Source: Arion vulgaris
Taxonomy: Eukaryota > Mollusca > Gastropoda > Stylommatophora > Arionidae
Assembly: GCA_020796225.1 (NCBI GenBank)
Contig: CM036758.1
Span: 67,345,274-67,409,273 of the forward strand
Length of the DNA: 64,000 nt
Direction: 5' to 3'
Position 1 is the stretch's first letter; the number at the start of each line of letters is the position of its first letter. Of the stretch, positions 11,262 through 22,682 are shown in pieces. Below the pieces are notes generated by a model. The model searched no databases and had not been told where the DNA came from. It worked only from the letters and a program-made list of their open reading frames with translations. A program made the position numbers and the translations under genes.

Positions 11262-11500
11262 TGGTTATTGGTTACTAAACTGACGTCATTCCACTCCGGG
11301 CCGACCCATAGGTGCTCAGTCTCCCCAACAGATATCGAAGTGTATGCATACTGATGATTACCGTTGCTCGCTTATTAAACACACTCCTCACTGCCAGTCA
11401 GGCGTCCAGTTCTACTTGTACAACGGGTAACTCCAAACTGCTTAAATCGCTGGATCGATTCAACCTCCATTTTAGTGTCCTCTTCCAACAGGCTGTCGCG
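11262..11500 (+). mobile_element. SINE-F-like dispersed repeat (unit 1)
   Basis: It starts ttggttactaaactgacgtc and contains ggtgctcagtctccccaaca, gtatgcatactgatgattac and cttattaaacacactcctca. Other copies: 18886-19123 (the duplicate), 48462-48650 forward, 57010-57200 and 62380-62495 reversed. I see no coding frame. 10873-11261 holds only unrecognised sequence. Confidence 0.7.
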
Positions 11501-12990
11501 AAGAACATTCCCTTAATAAAGTAAAGAATAACACAATCAATAAATCAATCAAAGGAAAGAAGAAGAAGGAAGGAAGAAAATAACAATAAAGATACAACAA
11601 AGACCCTCATTAGAAACGTAAGATATGCCCAAATATGCTAGATTTGGCCACATCTTCTGTACCAGAAAGACCCGAGGAAAATGAAGAGAACATGAATTTA
11701 ATATCATCATTCAAAAATGTCACCAGTATTATTGAAGTATCATTCCGTATATTATTTATTAATACGATTTATTCACCACGAGTACGCGAATCTTATAACA
11801 GAAGTGTTCATTACATCTTTCTATCTTAGTAGCATCTTAAGGAAGCTTAATGTCTAAGTAGAGTGTATCCCGTCTGTCCATTTTCATTATGCGCTCTTAA
11901 CAGAATATCCTATTAGGATACCATTGTTAGGCAGGCTAACCAGTCCCGTTTCGTTAATATTAACGAAGAGTGGTTATTAAGGAATCCAGATCTGTGGCCG
12001 AAATATCAAGGTTGGCAGGGAAGCTCTGCATGACCTTTCCAATTATGTGACTTGTCTTAACGTCATGTCAGAATATGATCCGTCTCCGCTTCGACAGTTG
12101 ATTTTAATGGATCTCCAACAGCACTCATGTTGATACTGTTATATATAAAAGACTAGCAGTTTACCTGTTCTTCGCACGGGAGTTAAGTTTAAACTACTTT
12201 TAAAGTTAATTTGTTATCCTTTTCCCGCTGATATTCCGAGCCCACATAATATATAGCTCATTCCGATAGCCAGTAAAACCTGATACAATTGAATTCCCGT
12301 GAAAGTTGAAAAATAACAATTGGCAAATTAAATTTATTCAAATTATTAACTTATCGAAAATTGGCCGAGTGGGAGATTGAAAATGTTGACTTTAGGATAG
12401 TAGTCGAGCATCTTATGCATTCATCTACAGAACTGACATGTTGAAATACCCATAAATATGTTAGTATTCGTGTGATATGCGAAAGACGTCACCGGACTAT
12501 AACAACATGATCACTTTGCGCATCATGTGACCGGCAACGTCGTGAAATCATGGATATCCGCTTTCGGTGATTTCTATGCAGAAAGACCATGTGCGTTAAG
12601 TTGGGAATATGGTTATAGAAACGTAAAAAAAGTATAGTTTGATCATTTTTTCCTCTTCATATTCATGAAAGCCACCTTCTTGCCAAATTTCAAGTCCTTA
12701 TGATGTCCAGATATCTCCAAACAATTGGGACAGACATACAATTTCATTGATCTTAGTCATATATATATATATATATATAGAGGATGAACCACACGCGTCT
12801 CGCATGTGTAGCTTCAGCATTGAATAAAGGTAGTTAATAATTCAAGCGAAGCGGTTAAACTAATAAAAATGCTGATGTATATCAGAACAAACAATTAAAT
12901 TTCATACAGGTATTAAGATGCTTCTGAGTAAGAGTTTTATGCAAACCTCTCTTGACCCTACATCAGTTATCAGAGGACTATCATCATAGC
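11501..12990. other. No gene seen (unit 1; equivalent 19124-20612)
   Basis: AT-rich anonymous DNA with a short (TA)n tract at 12760-12779 (20381-20400 in unit 2). The small frames near 11635-11829 and their duplicate have no domain character. Confidence 0.4.
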
Positions 12991-13008
12991 ACTCGGACAT
13001 GTCCATAG

Positions 13009-13395
13009 GTGCTCCGATCTCCGCCTCAGCAAATCCAGCAGCGTCCATCAGCCCAACACACCAGTCCGATGTTGATTAATCAGTCTCTTTGCATATTTGG
13101 TATGCCGTTCTTTATGGGCTGCACCAATCTTGACACCCATCTCTCTCAATCTGGTCAGGTAGTAGGACTCGCAACCCTGAAACTCTTCTGTTCGAAAAGA
13201 CTCTCGCAGTGCGTTAAGAATGTCATTTCGGTCCATTGCAGCCCCTCGGATACTGTGGCCATACCAGCCAATCTGTCAGCTCGTTCATTACCCCTGACTC
13301 CTGCGTGCCCAGGGACAAAAATGAAGGTTATTTCTTTGATCCCAGTCTGTACCTACATATTTCAGTCAAAGGAAAAACAAAGTTCATACGTTTGG
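13009..13395 (-). pseudogene. I-type LINE RNase H C-terminus (unit 1)
   Basis: The minus strand encodes an RNase H tail with VPGHAGVRGNERADRLAGMA (histidine and aspartate of the catalytic set) followed, after a frame change, by MDRNDILNALRESFR and KRLINQHRTGVLG. RNase H after the reverse transcriptase is characteristic of I-type non-LTR retrotransposons. The frame is broken between the two parts and nothing upstream survives, so this is a dead 5'-truncated copy. The 174-residue plus-strand frame here is antisense and not a gene. Confidence 0.75.
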
Positions 13396-13429
13396 CAGGA
13401 TATGCCCAAAGATGGACTGGAATATAATA

Positions 13430-13665
13430 ATATTAATTCCTCTCGTAACGTTATACGTTACATTAGGCCTGCAAGCAATTTCTCCATGCCGCTCTATCCT
13501 GGGCATCTCGCTCAATCTCCTCCATGGAACTGAGACCGATATTTCTTACCTCTCTCAGCAAAGTTCGTTTCAGGGTCTCCTTACGTCGTCCTCTCTTTCT
13601 TGAACCCTTTGCATCCCACTTCAATGCATGTTTTGATATTCGTTGATCATATCTTCTCAAGGTAT
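13430..13665 (-). pseudogene. LINE-w C-terminus, subtype a (unit 1)
   Basis: The minus strand reads MRRYDQRISKHALKWDAKGS, RKRGRRKETLKRTLLRE and SMEEIERDAQDRAAWRN. It ends in ataataatattaattcctct, a remnant of the (ATT)n tail. It abuts the RNase H fragment directly, a junction of two different LINE copies. Confidence 0.8.
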
Positions 13666-14084
13666 GTCCAACATATCTCCATCAATTTTGCAATATGCCC
13701 AACCATCAACTCCCTCCGAATTTGGGATCAAGGATTACTACTTTAGCGTTCTGCATAACCTTGCTGACCCACAAGACAGGGTAAATATTCTGCAATGGTC
13801 TACTCCCCTAGCCTTTAGCTTCCATGAGGACCCCCTTCACCCACCGTCACAAGGCAGTGGGTTTGTTGACATTTGCAGACAATACCGTTTACTGTCATGC
13901 GGTAACAGATGAAACACCTGATCTGATTGTGTACCTGTGTTGCACACACTAAACAAATAAACCCATTGCTTTAGGCGTGTTTACAGATGTAATTTCTCAA
14001 CACAAAAATACTCAGGTTGTGTGTGTGTGGTGACGGTATGCTCTCGTCGACTCGATTGTTTGTTTAAAAAAGGTCTCTAAAGGC

Positions 14085-14312
14085 AAAGGTTTGGCTTCAT
14101 TTCACCGCGTTTTCCCCTATATAGCCCCGTCTCTCTTCAGAAACGATAAGCGACAGCCGAGAGTGTTGCACAAAGCACGAACTCCGTAGCTTCAGTAACA
14201 ACTCTAGGGATTTCCAGAAAAATCTGTACATGTGACTCGGTCTGGATTCGAACCTACAACCTTCTGAACGCCTTTCAAACGTCTTAACCCTTTCACCATA
14301 GGGAACCGCTTC
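14085..14312 (-). mobile_element. SINE-B, reverse (unit 1, copy a)
   Basis: Contains ggtttggcttcatttcaccg, agtaacaactctagggattt, a reversed B box (tctggattcgaacctacaac) and the A-box side at cctttcaccataggga. Copies at 15228-15455 and 21709-21927 are duplicates of this insertion. Confidence 0.75.
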
Positions 14313-14368
14313 CGAAAGTCAGTGTCTGGGGAAGATACAAAGCTATTACACACGAGGTTCACTGTTAA

Positions 14369-14370
<2 letters not shown>

Positions 14371-14426
<56 letters not shown>
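14371..14426. repeat. (TA)n microsatellite
   Basis: About 28 TA units, adjoining the (ATT)n tail of the next LINE-w copy. Frames reading YIYIYIY arise from it. The equivalents at 15513-15569 and 21990-22073 differ in length, the most variable sites between duplicates. Confidence 0.95.
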
Positions 14427-14429
<3 letters not shown>

Positions 14430-14757
14430 ATAATAATTCCTCTCGTACCGTTATACGTTATGAGCAATTGCTCCATATCGCTCTATCCTGGGCAACTCGT
14501 TCAATCTCCTTCATGAAAATGAGACCGATATTTCCTGCCTCTCTCAGCAAAGTTCGTTTCATGGTCTCTTTAGGTCGACCCCTCTTTCTTGAACCCTTTG
14601 CATCCCACTTCAATGCCTGCTTTGATATTCTTTGATCATTTCTTCTCAAGGTGTGTCCAACATATCTCCATCTTCTCCTTCTTATAACAGTTGTTACTAG
14701 TGGTTGACCAGACATTTCTCTGATTTCATTACTTCTCCTGAATTCGTTCCTTTGCAT
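14427..14757 (-). pseudogene. LINE-w C-terminus, subtype b (unit 1, copy a)
   Basis: An open minus-strand frame of 99 residues starts with basic MQRNEFRRSNEIREMSGQ, then RRRWRYVGHTLRRNDQRIS, KWDAKGSRKRGRPKETMKRT and a closing EIERVAQDRAIW. This is the region downstream of the reverse transcriptase in many animal LINEs. The reverse transcriptase itself is absent. The 3' side at 14427-14440 carries the ataataataatt tail. Being open over 99 codons suggests a fairly recent insertion. Confidence 0.85.
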
Positions 14758-15227
14758 CCCACTTCAATGCATGTTTTGATATTCGTTGATCATATCTTCT
14801 CAAGGTATGTCCAACATATCTCCATCAATTTTGCAATATGCCCAACCATCAACTCCCTCCGAATTTGGGATCAAGGATTACTACTTTAGCGTTCTGCATA
14901 ACCTTGCTGACCCACAAGACAGGGTAAATATTCTGCAATGGTCTACTCCCCTAGCCTTTAGCTTCCATGAGGACCCCCTTCACCCACCGTCACAAGGCAG
15001 TGGGTTTGTTGACATTTGCAGACAATACCGTTTACTGTCATGCGGTAACAGATGAAACACCTGATCTGATTGTGTACCTGTGTTGCACACACTAAACAAA
15101 TAAACCCATTGCTTTAGGCGTGTTTACAGATGTAATTTCTCAACACAAAAATACTCAGGTTGTGTGTGTGTGGTGACGGTATGCTCTCGTCGACTCGATT
15201 GTTTGTTTAAAAAAGGTCTCTAAAGGC

Positions 15228-15455
15228 AAAGGTTTGGCTTCATTTCACCGCGTTTTCCCCTATATAGCCCCGTCTCTCTTCAGAAACGATAAGCGACAGC
15301 CGAGAGTGTTGCACAAAGCACGAACTCCGTAGCTTCAGTAACAACTCTAGGGATTTCCAGAAAAATCTGTACATGTGACTCGGTCTGGATTCGAACCTAC
15401 AACCTTCTGAACGCCTTTCAAACGTCTTAACCCTTTCACCATAGGGAACCGCTTC
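15228..15455 (-). mobile_element. SINE-B, reverse (unit 1, copy b)
   Basis: Duplicate of 14085-14312. Confidence 0.75.
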
Positions 15456-15511
15456 CGAAAGTCAGTGTCTGGGGAAGATACAAAGCTATTACACACGAGG
15501 TTCACTGTTAA

Positions 15512-15512
<1 letters not shown>

Positions 15513-15569
<57 letters not shown>
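15513..15569. repeat. (TA)n microsatellite (copy b)
   Basis: Equivalent of 14371-14426. Confidence 0.95.
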
Positions 15570-15572
<3 letters not shown>

Positions 15573-15899
15573 ATAATAATTCCTCTCGTACGTTATACGT
15601 TATGAGCAATTGCTCCATATCGCTCTATCCTGGGCAACTCGTTCAATCTCCTTCATGAAAATGAGACCGATATTTCCTGCCTCTCTCAGCAAAGTTCGTT
15701 TCATGGTCTCTTTAGGTCGACCTCTCTTTCTTGAACCCTTTGCATCCCACTTCAATGCCTGCTTTGATATTCTTTGATCATTTCTTCTCAAGGTGTGTCC
15801 AACATATCTCCATCTTCTCCTTCTTATAACAGTTGTTACTAGTGGTTGACCAGACATTTCTCTGATTTCATTACTTCTCCTGAATTCGTTCCTTTGCAT
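15570..15899 (-). pseudogene. LINE-w C-terminus, subtype b (unit 1, copy b)
   Basis: Identical predicted peptide to that of 14427-14757; product of the internal duplication. Confidence 0.85.
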
Positions 15900-16128
15900 C
15901 CCACTTCAATGCCTGCTTTGAATTCGTCCACACTTCAATGCCCACTTCAATGCCTGCTTTCAATTTGTTCCTTTGCATCCCACTTCAATGCCTGCTTTGA
16001 TATTCTTTGATCATTTCTTCTCAAGGAGTGTCCAACATATCTCCATCTTCTTTCTTATAACAGTTGTTACTAGTGGTTGACCAGACATTTCTCTGATTTC
16101 ATTACTTCCCCTGAATTCGTTCCATTTT

Positions 16129-16131
<3 letters not shown>
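15900..16131 (-). pseudogene. Rearranged LINE-w fragments (unit 1)
   Basis: Short scrambled repeats of cccacttcaatgcctgcttt at 15900-15960, then another partial LINE-w C-terminus (gatcatttcttctcaaggag to attacttcccctgaattcgt). It looks like slippage or repeated recombination at the same 20-base word that bounds the 1143-bp duplication. Confidence 0.7.

Positions 16132-16133
<2 letters not shown>

Positions 16134-16174
<41 letters not shown>
16134..16174. repeat. (TA)n(GA)n compound microsatellite (unit 1)
   Basis: TA units pass into GA units. The equivalent at 22638-22682 has different TA and GA counts. Confidence 0.9.
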
Positions 16175-16175
<1 letters not shown>

Positions 16176-16569
16176 GAGAACAAACACAATTACTATTTGC
16201 AATTTAGCACAATGACAGCACAATAGAAAGTTGCCTTGTTATCTCGTTATCAGTATAGCTTTGTGTTTCCTTTCAAACCAGATATTGTGTGATAGATACA
16301 AACAGATACGCACCACCACACGCCTACATACATACTTGATTCTAATGAGATCGTGATGACCGTGTCGACAGATCATATCCCAACTGGCATGGCTCAATCC
16401 TTTGTTTATTATGACAATATAGTAATTTAGTGTGTGTTTTTGATGCTGTACGTGCCGCTTGATATGTGTGATCTAGCAGTTGTGTTGGTAATACCATTGC
16501 AGTCTGGGTAATATATTTCATCACGGTGGTAACATTAATGGAACGGTAAGATTAAGTTAGACCTACCGA

Positions 16570-17608
16570 AAGCATAGAAGCATCCTGCTGTGTAAGAACA
16601 GATGCAGGAAACTCAGACTGGTTAACAGTCAATTTGGGTGTGAAGCAGGGCTGCGTGATGTCACCTATGCTTTTGGGATAGCTATAGACTGGATCATGCG
16701 CAAATGCACCCAAGATGATCAACTAGGCATCAAATGGCTTAATAACAGCAGACTATTTGATCTTGACTTTGCCGATGACGTGGCTATATTGAATTCAACC
16801 ACACAAGCAACCACAAACTAACGAGCAATCTTTGCACACTTGCAGAACAGGTTGGTCTCCAGATCAATTCTGCCAAGACCAAAATTATGGACCTCACGAA
16901 CTCGACAGACAACATCGTAATAAATGGCCAAACACTGAGAAAGCTGAACATTTTACATATTTGGGTAGTAAAGTGTCAAACAACGGAGACACGATGAAAG
17001 AAATAAACTCTCGTATTGCTATAGCAGCTAGTGCCTTCACTAAATTAACGAATATCTGGCAATCTCAAGACCTTAGTATATGCACAAAAGTTAAATTATT
17101 TAGGTCATGTGTGATTCCTGTACTGACCTACGGTTGTGAAAGTTGGAAATCAACAAAGAAAATTGATAAGAAACTGGACAGCTTTGAGAATAAATGTCTA
17201 CGAAAATTATTAAAAGTAAAATGGAGTGATTTCGTTTCTAACAACACAGTGAGAGATAGAACACACCAACAACCCGTATCAAATATAAGGAAACGAAGGT
17301 GGAAATATTTAGGTCATGTTCTTAGATCAGACGAAAAGAGACTAAATCGACAAGTCCTTATGTGGTCACTAGTTGGGAAAAGAAAACGTGGAAGACCAAA
17401 GACCACTCTTCGAAGAACCATCCAACAAGAAAGTAAACTATTGGGATGTAAAACCATACAAGATCTGCAACTGCTAGCAAAGAACCGTATCACATTGAGA
17501 TCTAAAACCTCTGCCCCTATGTGCCGCCTTTGGCTCGAAAGGAATAAACTAACTAACCGAAAGCATTGCAAGACAGGCAATGGTTTGGAAAGACGAGATG
17601 GGGAATGT
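16570..17608 (+). pseudogene. LINE reverse transcriptase pseudogene (unit 1)
   Basis: Visible RT motifs in order: VNLGVKQGCVMSPM (about 16630-16671), FADDVAIL (16768-16791, the catalytic aspartate pair), GLQINSAKTKIMDL, FTYLGSKVSNNGD, PVLTYGCESW, then RRWKYLGHVLRSDEKRLNRQ and GKRKRGRPKTTLRRT. A frameshift between the GVKQGC block and the FADD block is shared with unit 2. Unit 1 additionally lacks one c near 16811, which separates the FADD block from the long downstream frame (16832-17788), and has an extra c near 17515 that carries that frame into the following hAT element. The 5' half (endonuclease, RT palm start) is missing. Dead copy. Confidence 0.85.
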
Positions 17609-17616
17609 CTAGACAT

Positions 17617-18197
17617 CAGTGGCGTCACTGGGGTTAGTGTCACCCAGTGCGGTAAACTCTGGTGTCACCCTCTAGACTTTCACCATGGTCTTCTTCCGAG
17701 TGTTCCTGTACCATATATAATCGCATATAGTCATGTTTGTCAAATAAGTCAAAAAGTTAATAAGGACATAAGAAAGAAAACAAATTGAACAATATAACTT
17801 CAATACTTCAGGTAAAACATATTGATAAAATTATAAAATTTCGCAAAAATAATTATTTACATAAAAAAACGAACCTGTAAACAACGTCTGTAATTTTCTG
17901 CAACCACGTGACTCAACACGTCATTAATTGGCGCGTTTGCAAATGACCCACGATTCGACTCCGAGGCTCCGAGCAGCTCTGAATCTTATTCATATCATTT
18001 AAGCACCAGACGCTCTGCATGATGGCACCCCGTGCCTGCATGTATTTAACAATGAACGGTTATGAAACCCGACTAGACAGAGCTATGTCTGCTTTGTCAA
18101 ATTTGCAATTTTTTATTTTGGTGTCACCCCTTGATGGTGTCACCCTTGATTGTGTCACCGGTGCGGCCGCACCCCCCGCACCCCTAGTGACGCCGTG
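17617..18197. mobile_element. hAT-type MITE (family 2) inserted in the LINE (unit 1)
   Basis: The ends are CAGTGGCGTCACTGGGG and, reversed, CACGGCGTCACTAGGGG. Perfect 8-bp direct repeats ctagacat flank it (17609-17616 and 18198-18205). Eight-base duplications and CA(G)...-type ends indicate hAT. It has internal ggtgtcaccc repeats and no transposase. LINE C-terminal sequence resumes after it (acatggagaagagagctg). Confidence 0.85.
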
Positions 18198-18224
18198 CTA
18201 GACATACATGGAGAAGAGAGCTGA

Positions 18225-18373
18225 GACCGCTATCTTCTTCTTCTTTGCGTTCGTTCTTTACGACCAATTTGTATCACTCGTTGTGATATGTTTGATTGAT
18301 CTTTGCCAAGATCGTGTATACGTTGTACATTGGTTTGGTAGGCCCCTAAACGCATAGACTTGTGCACGTTTAG
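18225..18373 (-). mobile_element. SINE-C, reverse (unit 1 end)
   Basis: cttcttcttctttgcgttcg (tail side), ccaatttgtatcactcgttg, ggtaggcccctaaacgcata, cacgtttaggacatgcgtg. It matches the complete copy at 26767-26929. The duplication junction falls in its head. Confidence 0.8.
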
Positions 18374-18885
18374 GACATGCGTGTCAGGTAACAGTGGTTC
18401 TATTCTTTACTTCCCAAATTGGGCCCCGGTAACTACTCGGGCAAGATATTTATTCAATTCAGCCCAACATATCCGATTTCGGCAAGCATTTTTATTTGGG
18501 CTCGCATTCTCTATCCCATTAGTCTCCATACTGATTACATAATACGTATGTTTCTTCTATTTAAAATTGGTCTGTAGCTATGTCCCGGACACCAAGTCTT
18601 TTCCCAGGAAATGTTCCTGAAAAGGATCACCACTATAGTCGTTTGGGACATATGTCGTTTGTATCTAATAAGGTCTTTTGGGATCCATCCTGAAGCCAAC
18701 GTCGCAGACCGGTCACGCCGATGTAGGTCGTAGTATTACTATTCTTACCTCCCCTTGCGAGCTCCGGCAACACACGGGCGCTGGATATTAGCAATAACAG
18801 AGGCAAGTAGGAAACACCATGCACGTGACGCACTCGATGACATTTGCTAGAACTCTTGGCATAGCCTAACATTAATAAAGGAGTT

Positions 18886-19123
18886 GGTTATTGGTTACTA
18901 AACTGACGTCATTCCACTCTGGGCCAACCCATAGGTGCTCAGTCTTCCCCAACAGATATCGAAGTGTATGCATACTGATGATTACCGTTGCTCGCTTATT
19001 AAACACACTCCTCACTGCCAGTCAGGCGTCCAGTTCTACTTGTACAACGGGTAACTCCAAACTGCTTAAATCGCTGGATCGATTCAACCTCCATTTTAGT
19101 GTCCTCTTCCAACAGGCTGTCGC
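18886..19123 (+). mobile_element. SINE-F-like dispersed repeat (unit 2)
   Basis: Duplicate of 11262-11500 with a few substitutions. Confidence 0.7.
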
Positions 19124-20630
19124 GAAGAACATTCCCTTAATAAAGTAAAGAATAACACAATCAATAAATCAATCAAAGGAAAGAAGAAGAAGGAAGGAAG
19201 AAAATAACAATAAAGATACAACAAAGACCCTCATTAGAAACGTAAGATATGCCCAAATATGCTAGATTTGGCCACATCTTCTGTACCAGAAAGACCCGAG
19301 GAAAATGAAGAGAACATGAATTTAATATCATCATTCAAAAATGTCACCAGTATTATTGAAGTATCATTCCGTATATTATTTATTAATACGATTTATTCAC
19401 CACGAGTACGCGAATCTTATAACAGAAGTGTTCATTACATCTTTCTATCTTAGTAGCATCTTAAGGAAGCTTAATGTCTAAGTAGAGTGTATCCCGTCTG
19501 TCCATTTTCATTATGCGCTCTTAACAGAATATCCTATTAGGATACCATTGTTAGGCAGGCTAACCAGTCCCGTTTCGTTAATATTAACGAAGAGTGGTTA
19601 TTAAGGAATCCAGATCTGTGGCCGAAATATCAAGGTTGGCAGGGAAGCTCTGCATGACCTTTCCAATTATGTGACTTGTCTTTGCGTCATGTCAGAATAT
19701 GATCCGTCTCCGCTTCGACAGTTGATTTTAATGGATCTCCAACAGCACTCATGTTGATACTGTTATATATAAAAGACTAGCAGTTTACCTGTTCTTCGCA
19801 CGGGGGTTAAGTTTAAACTACTTTTAAAGTTAATTTGTTATCCTTTTCCCGCTGATATTCCGAGCCCACATAATATATAGCTCATTCCGATAGCCAGTAA
19901 AACCTGATACAATTGAATTCCCGTGAAAGTTGAAAATATCAATTGGCAAATTAAATTTATTCAAATTATTAACTTATCGAAAATTGGCCGAGTGGGAGAT
20001 TGAAAATGTTGACTTTAGGATAGTAGTCGAGCATCTTATGCATTCATCTACAGAACTGACATGTTGAAATACCCATAAATATGTTAGTATTCGTGTGATA
20101 TGCGAAAGACGTCACTGGCTATAACAACATGATCACTTTGCGCATCATGTGACCGGCAACGTCGTGAAATCATGGATATCCGCTTTCGGTGATTTCTATG
20201 CAGAAAGACCATGTGCGTTAAGTTGGGAATATGGTTATAGAAACGTAAAAAAAGTATAGTTTGATCATTTTTTCCCTCTTCATATTCATGAAAGCCACCT
20301 TCTTGCCAAATTTCAAGTCCTTATGATGTCCAGATATCTCCAAACAATTGGGACAGACATACAATTTCATTGATCTTAGTCATATATATATATATATATA
20401 GAGGATGAACCACACGCGTCTCGCATGTGTAGCTTCAGCATTGAATAAAGGTAGTTAATAATTCAAGCGAAGCGGTTAAACTAATAAAAATGCTGATGTA
20501 TATCAGAACAAACAATTAAATTTCATACAGGTATTAAGATGCTTCTGAGTAAGAGTTTTATGCAAACCTCTCTTGACCCTACATCAGTTATCAGAGGACT
20601 ATCATCATAGCACTCCGGACATGTCCATAG

Positions 20631-21017
20631 GTGCTCCGATCTCCGCCTCAGCAAATCCAGCAGCGTCCATCAGCCCAACACACCAGTCCGATGTTGATTA
20701 ATCAGTCTCTTTGCATATTTGGTATGCCGTTCTTTATGGGCTGCACCAATCTTGACACCCATCTCTCTCAATCTGGTCAGGTAGTAGGACTCGCAACCCT
20801 GAAACTCTTCTGTTCGAAAAGACTCTCGCAGTGCGTTAAGAATGTCATTTCGGTCCATTGCAGCCCTTCGGATACTGTGGCCATACCAGCCAATCTGTCA
20901 GCTCGTTCATTACCCCTGACTCCTGCGTGCCCAGGGACAAAAATGAAGGTTATTTCTTTGATCCCAGTCTGTACCGACATATTTCAGTCAAAGGAAAAAC
21001 AAAGTTCATACGTTTGG
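20631..21017 (-). pseudogene. I-type LINE RNase H C-terminus (unit 2)
   Basis: Duplicate of 13009-13395. The HAGVRGNERADRLAG block reads in one frame from about 20980 down to 20777; the downstream tail is in another frame at 20858-20670. Confidence 0.75.
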
Positions 21018-21051
21018 CAGGATATGCCCAAAGATGGACTGGAATATAATA

Positions 21052-21287
21052 ATATTAATTCCTCTCGTAACGTTATACGTCACATTAGGCCTGCAAGCAA
21101 TTTCTCCATGCCGCTCTATCCTGGGCATCTCGCTCAATCTCCTCCATGGAACTGAGACCGATATTTCTTACCTCTCTCAGCAAAGTTCGTTTCAGGGTCT
21201 CCTTACGTCGTCCTCTCTTTCTTGAACCCTTTGCATCCCACTTCAATGCATGTTTTGATATTCGTTGATCATATCTTCTCAAGGTAT
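21052..21287 (-). pseudogene. LINE-w C-terminus, subtype a (unit 2)
   Basis: Duplicate of 13430-13665 with the same reading frame. Confidence 0.8.
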
Positions 21288-21708
21288 GTCCAACATATCT
21301 CCATCAATTTTGCAATATGCCCAACCATCAACTCCCTCCGAATTTGGGATCAAGGATTACTACTTTAGCGTTCTGCATAACCTTGCTGACCCACAAGACA
21401 GGGTAAATATTCTGCAATGGTCTACTCCCCTAGCCTTTAGCTTCCATGAGGACCCCCTTCACCCACCGTCACAAGGCAGTGGGTTTGTTGACATTTGCAG
21501 ACAATACCGTTTACTGTCATGCGGTAACAGATGAAACACCTGATCTGATTGTGTACCTGTGTTGCACACACTAAACAAATAAACCCATTGCTTTAGGCGT
21601 GTTTACAGATGTAATTTCTCAACACAAAAATACTCAGGTTGTGTGTGTGTGGTGACGGTATGCTCTCGTCGACTCGATTGTTTGTTTAAAAAAGGTCTCT
21701 AAAGGCAA

Positions 21709-21927
21709 AGGTTTGGCTTCATTTCACCGCGTTTTCCCCTATATAGCCCCGTCTCTCTTCAGAAACGATAAGCGACAGCCGAGAGTGTTGCACAAAGCAC
21801 GAACTCCGTAGCTTCAGTAACAACTCTAGGGATTTCCAGAAAAATCTGTACATGTGACTCGGTCTGGATTCGAACCTACAACCTTCTGAACGCCTTTCAA
21901 ACGTCTTAACCCTTTCACCATAGGGAA
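21709..21927 (-). mobile_element. SINE-B, reverse (unit 2)
   Basis: Duplicate of 14085-14312. Confidence 0.75.
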
Positions 21928-21989
21928 CCGCTTCCGAAAGTCAGTGTCTGGGGAAGATACAAAGCTATTACACACGAGGTTCACTGTTA

Positions 21990-22073
<84 letters not shown>
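21990..22073. repeat. (TA)n microsatellite (unit 2)
   Basis: Equivalent of 14371-14426, about 27 bp longer. Confidence 0.95.
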
Positions 22074-22074
<1 letters not shown>

Positions 22075-22077
<3 letters not shown>

Positions 22078-22404
22078 ATAATAATTCCTCTGTACCGTTA
22101 TACGTTATGAGCAATTTCTCCATATCGCTCTATCCTGGGCAACTCGTTCAATCTCCTTCATGAAAATGAGACCGATATTTCCTGCCTCTCTCAGCAAAGT
22201 TCGTTTCATGGTCTCTTTAGGTCGACCTCTCTTTCTTGAACCCTTTGCATCCCACTTCAATGCCTGCTTTGATATTCTTTGATCATTTCTTCTCAAGGTG
22301 TGTCCAACATATCTCCATCTTCTCCTTCTTATAACAGTTGTTACTAGTGGTTGACCAGACATTTCTCTGATTTCATTACTTCTCCTGAATTCGTTCCTTT
22401 GCAT
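22075..22404 (-). pseudogene. LINE-w C-terminus, subtype b (unit 2)
   Basis: Same peptide as 14427-14757 except R for S near the C-terminus. Confidence 0.85.
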
Positions 22405-22636
22405 CCCACTTCAATGCCTGCTTTGAATTCGTCCACACTTCAATGCCCACTTCAATGCCTGCTTTCAATTTGTTCCTTTGCATCCCACTTCAATGCCTGC
22501 TTTGATATTCTTTGATCATTTCTTCTCAAGGAGTGTCCAACATATCTCCATCTTCTCTTTCTTATAACAGTTGTTACTAGTGGTTGACCAGACATTTCTC
22601 TGATTTCATTACTTCCCCTGAATTCGTTCCATTTTA
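22405..22636 (-). pseudogene. Rearranged LINE-w fragments (unit 2)
   Basis: Duplicate of 15900-16131, so the scrambling predates the large duplication. Confidence 0.7.
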
Positions 22637-22637
22637 T

Positions 22638-22641
22638 GTTT

Positions 22642-22680
<39 letters not shown>

Positions 22681-22682
22681 GA
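22638..22682. repeat. (TA)n(GA)n compound microsatellite (unit 2)
   Basis: Equivalent of 16134-16174. 22683-23070, like 16175-16565, holds no recognised feature. Confidence 0.9.

Larger units (their letters stand above)
13608..14750. repeat. Internal tandem duplication in unit 1, copy a (1143 bp)
   Basis: It starts at the word tttgcatcccacttcaatgc in the LINE-w C-terminus and is repeated from 14751. It contains a LINE-w fragment, a SINE-B, a long (TA)n tract and a second LINE-w C-terminus. Unit 2 has this segment once. Confidence 0.9.
14751..15893. repeat. Internal tandem duplication in unit 1, copy b
   Basis: Repeats 13608-14750 nearly base for base, including the same small frames. The flanking 20-base word tttgcatcccacttcaatgc recurs at each boundary and is the likely recombination site. 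Confidence 0.9.
10751..18373. repeat. Tandem segmental duplication, unit 1 (7623 bp)
   Basis: Unit 1 starts at gacatgcgtg (10751) and ends just before the next occurrence (18374). The same order of features follows in unit 2 with only scattered substitutions and small indels. The junction sits inside GAA-tailed SINE sequence, which fits unequal crossing-over between two SINE copies. Unit 1 is longer because it holds an extra 1143-bp internal repeat. Confidence 0.9.

Noticed and set aside
13009..13533. 174-residue plus-strand frame (duplicated at 20631-21155)
   Set aside because: It is antisense to the LINE RNase H and C-terminal coding sequence.
14204..14516. YIYIYI-containing frames on both strands
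   Set aside because: Produced by (TA)n microsatellites.
18019..18201. Small protein in the duplicated region
   Set aside because: Lies inside the family-2 hAT MITE and ends at its terminus.
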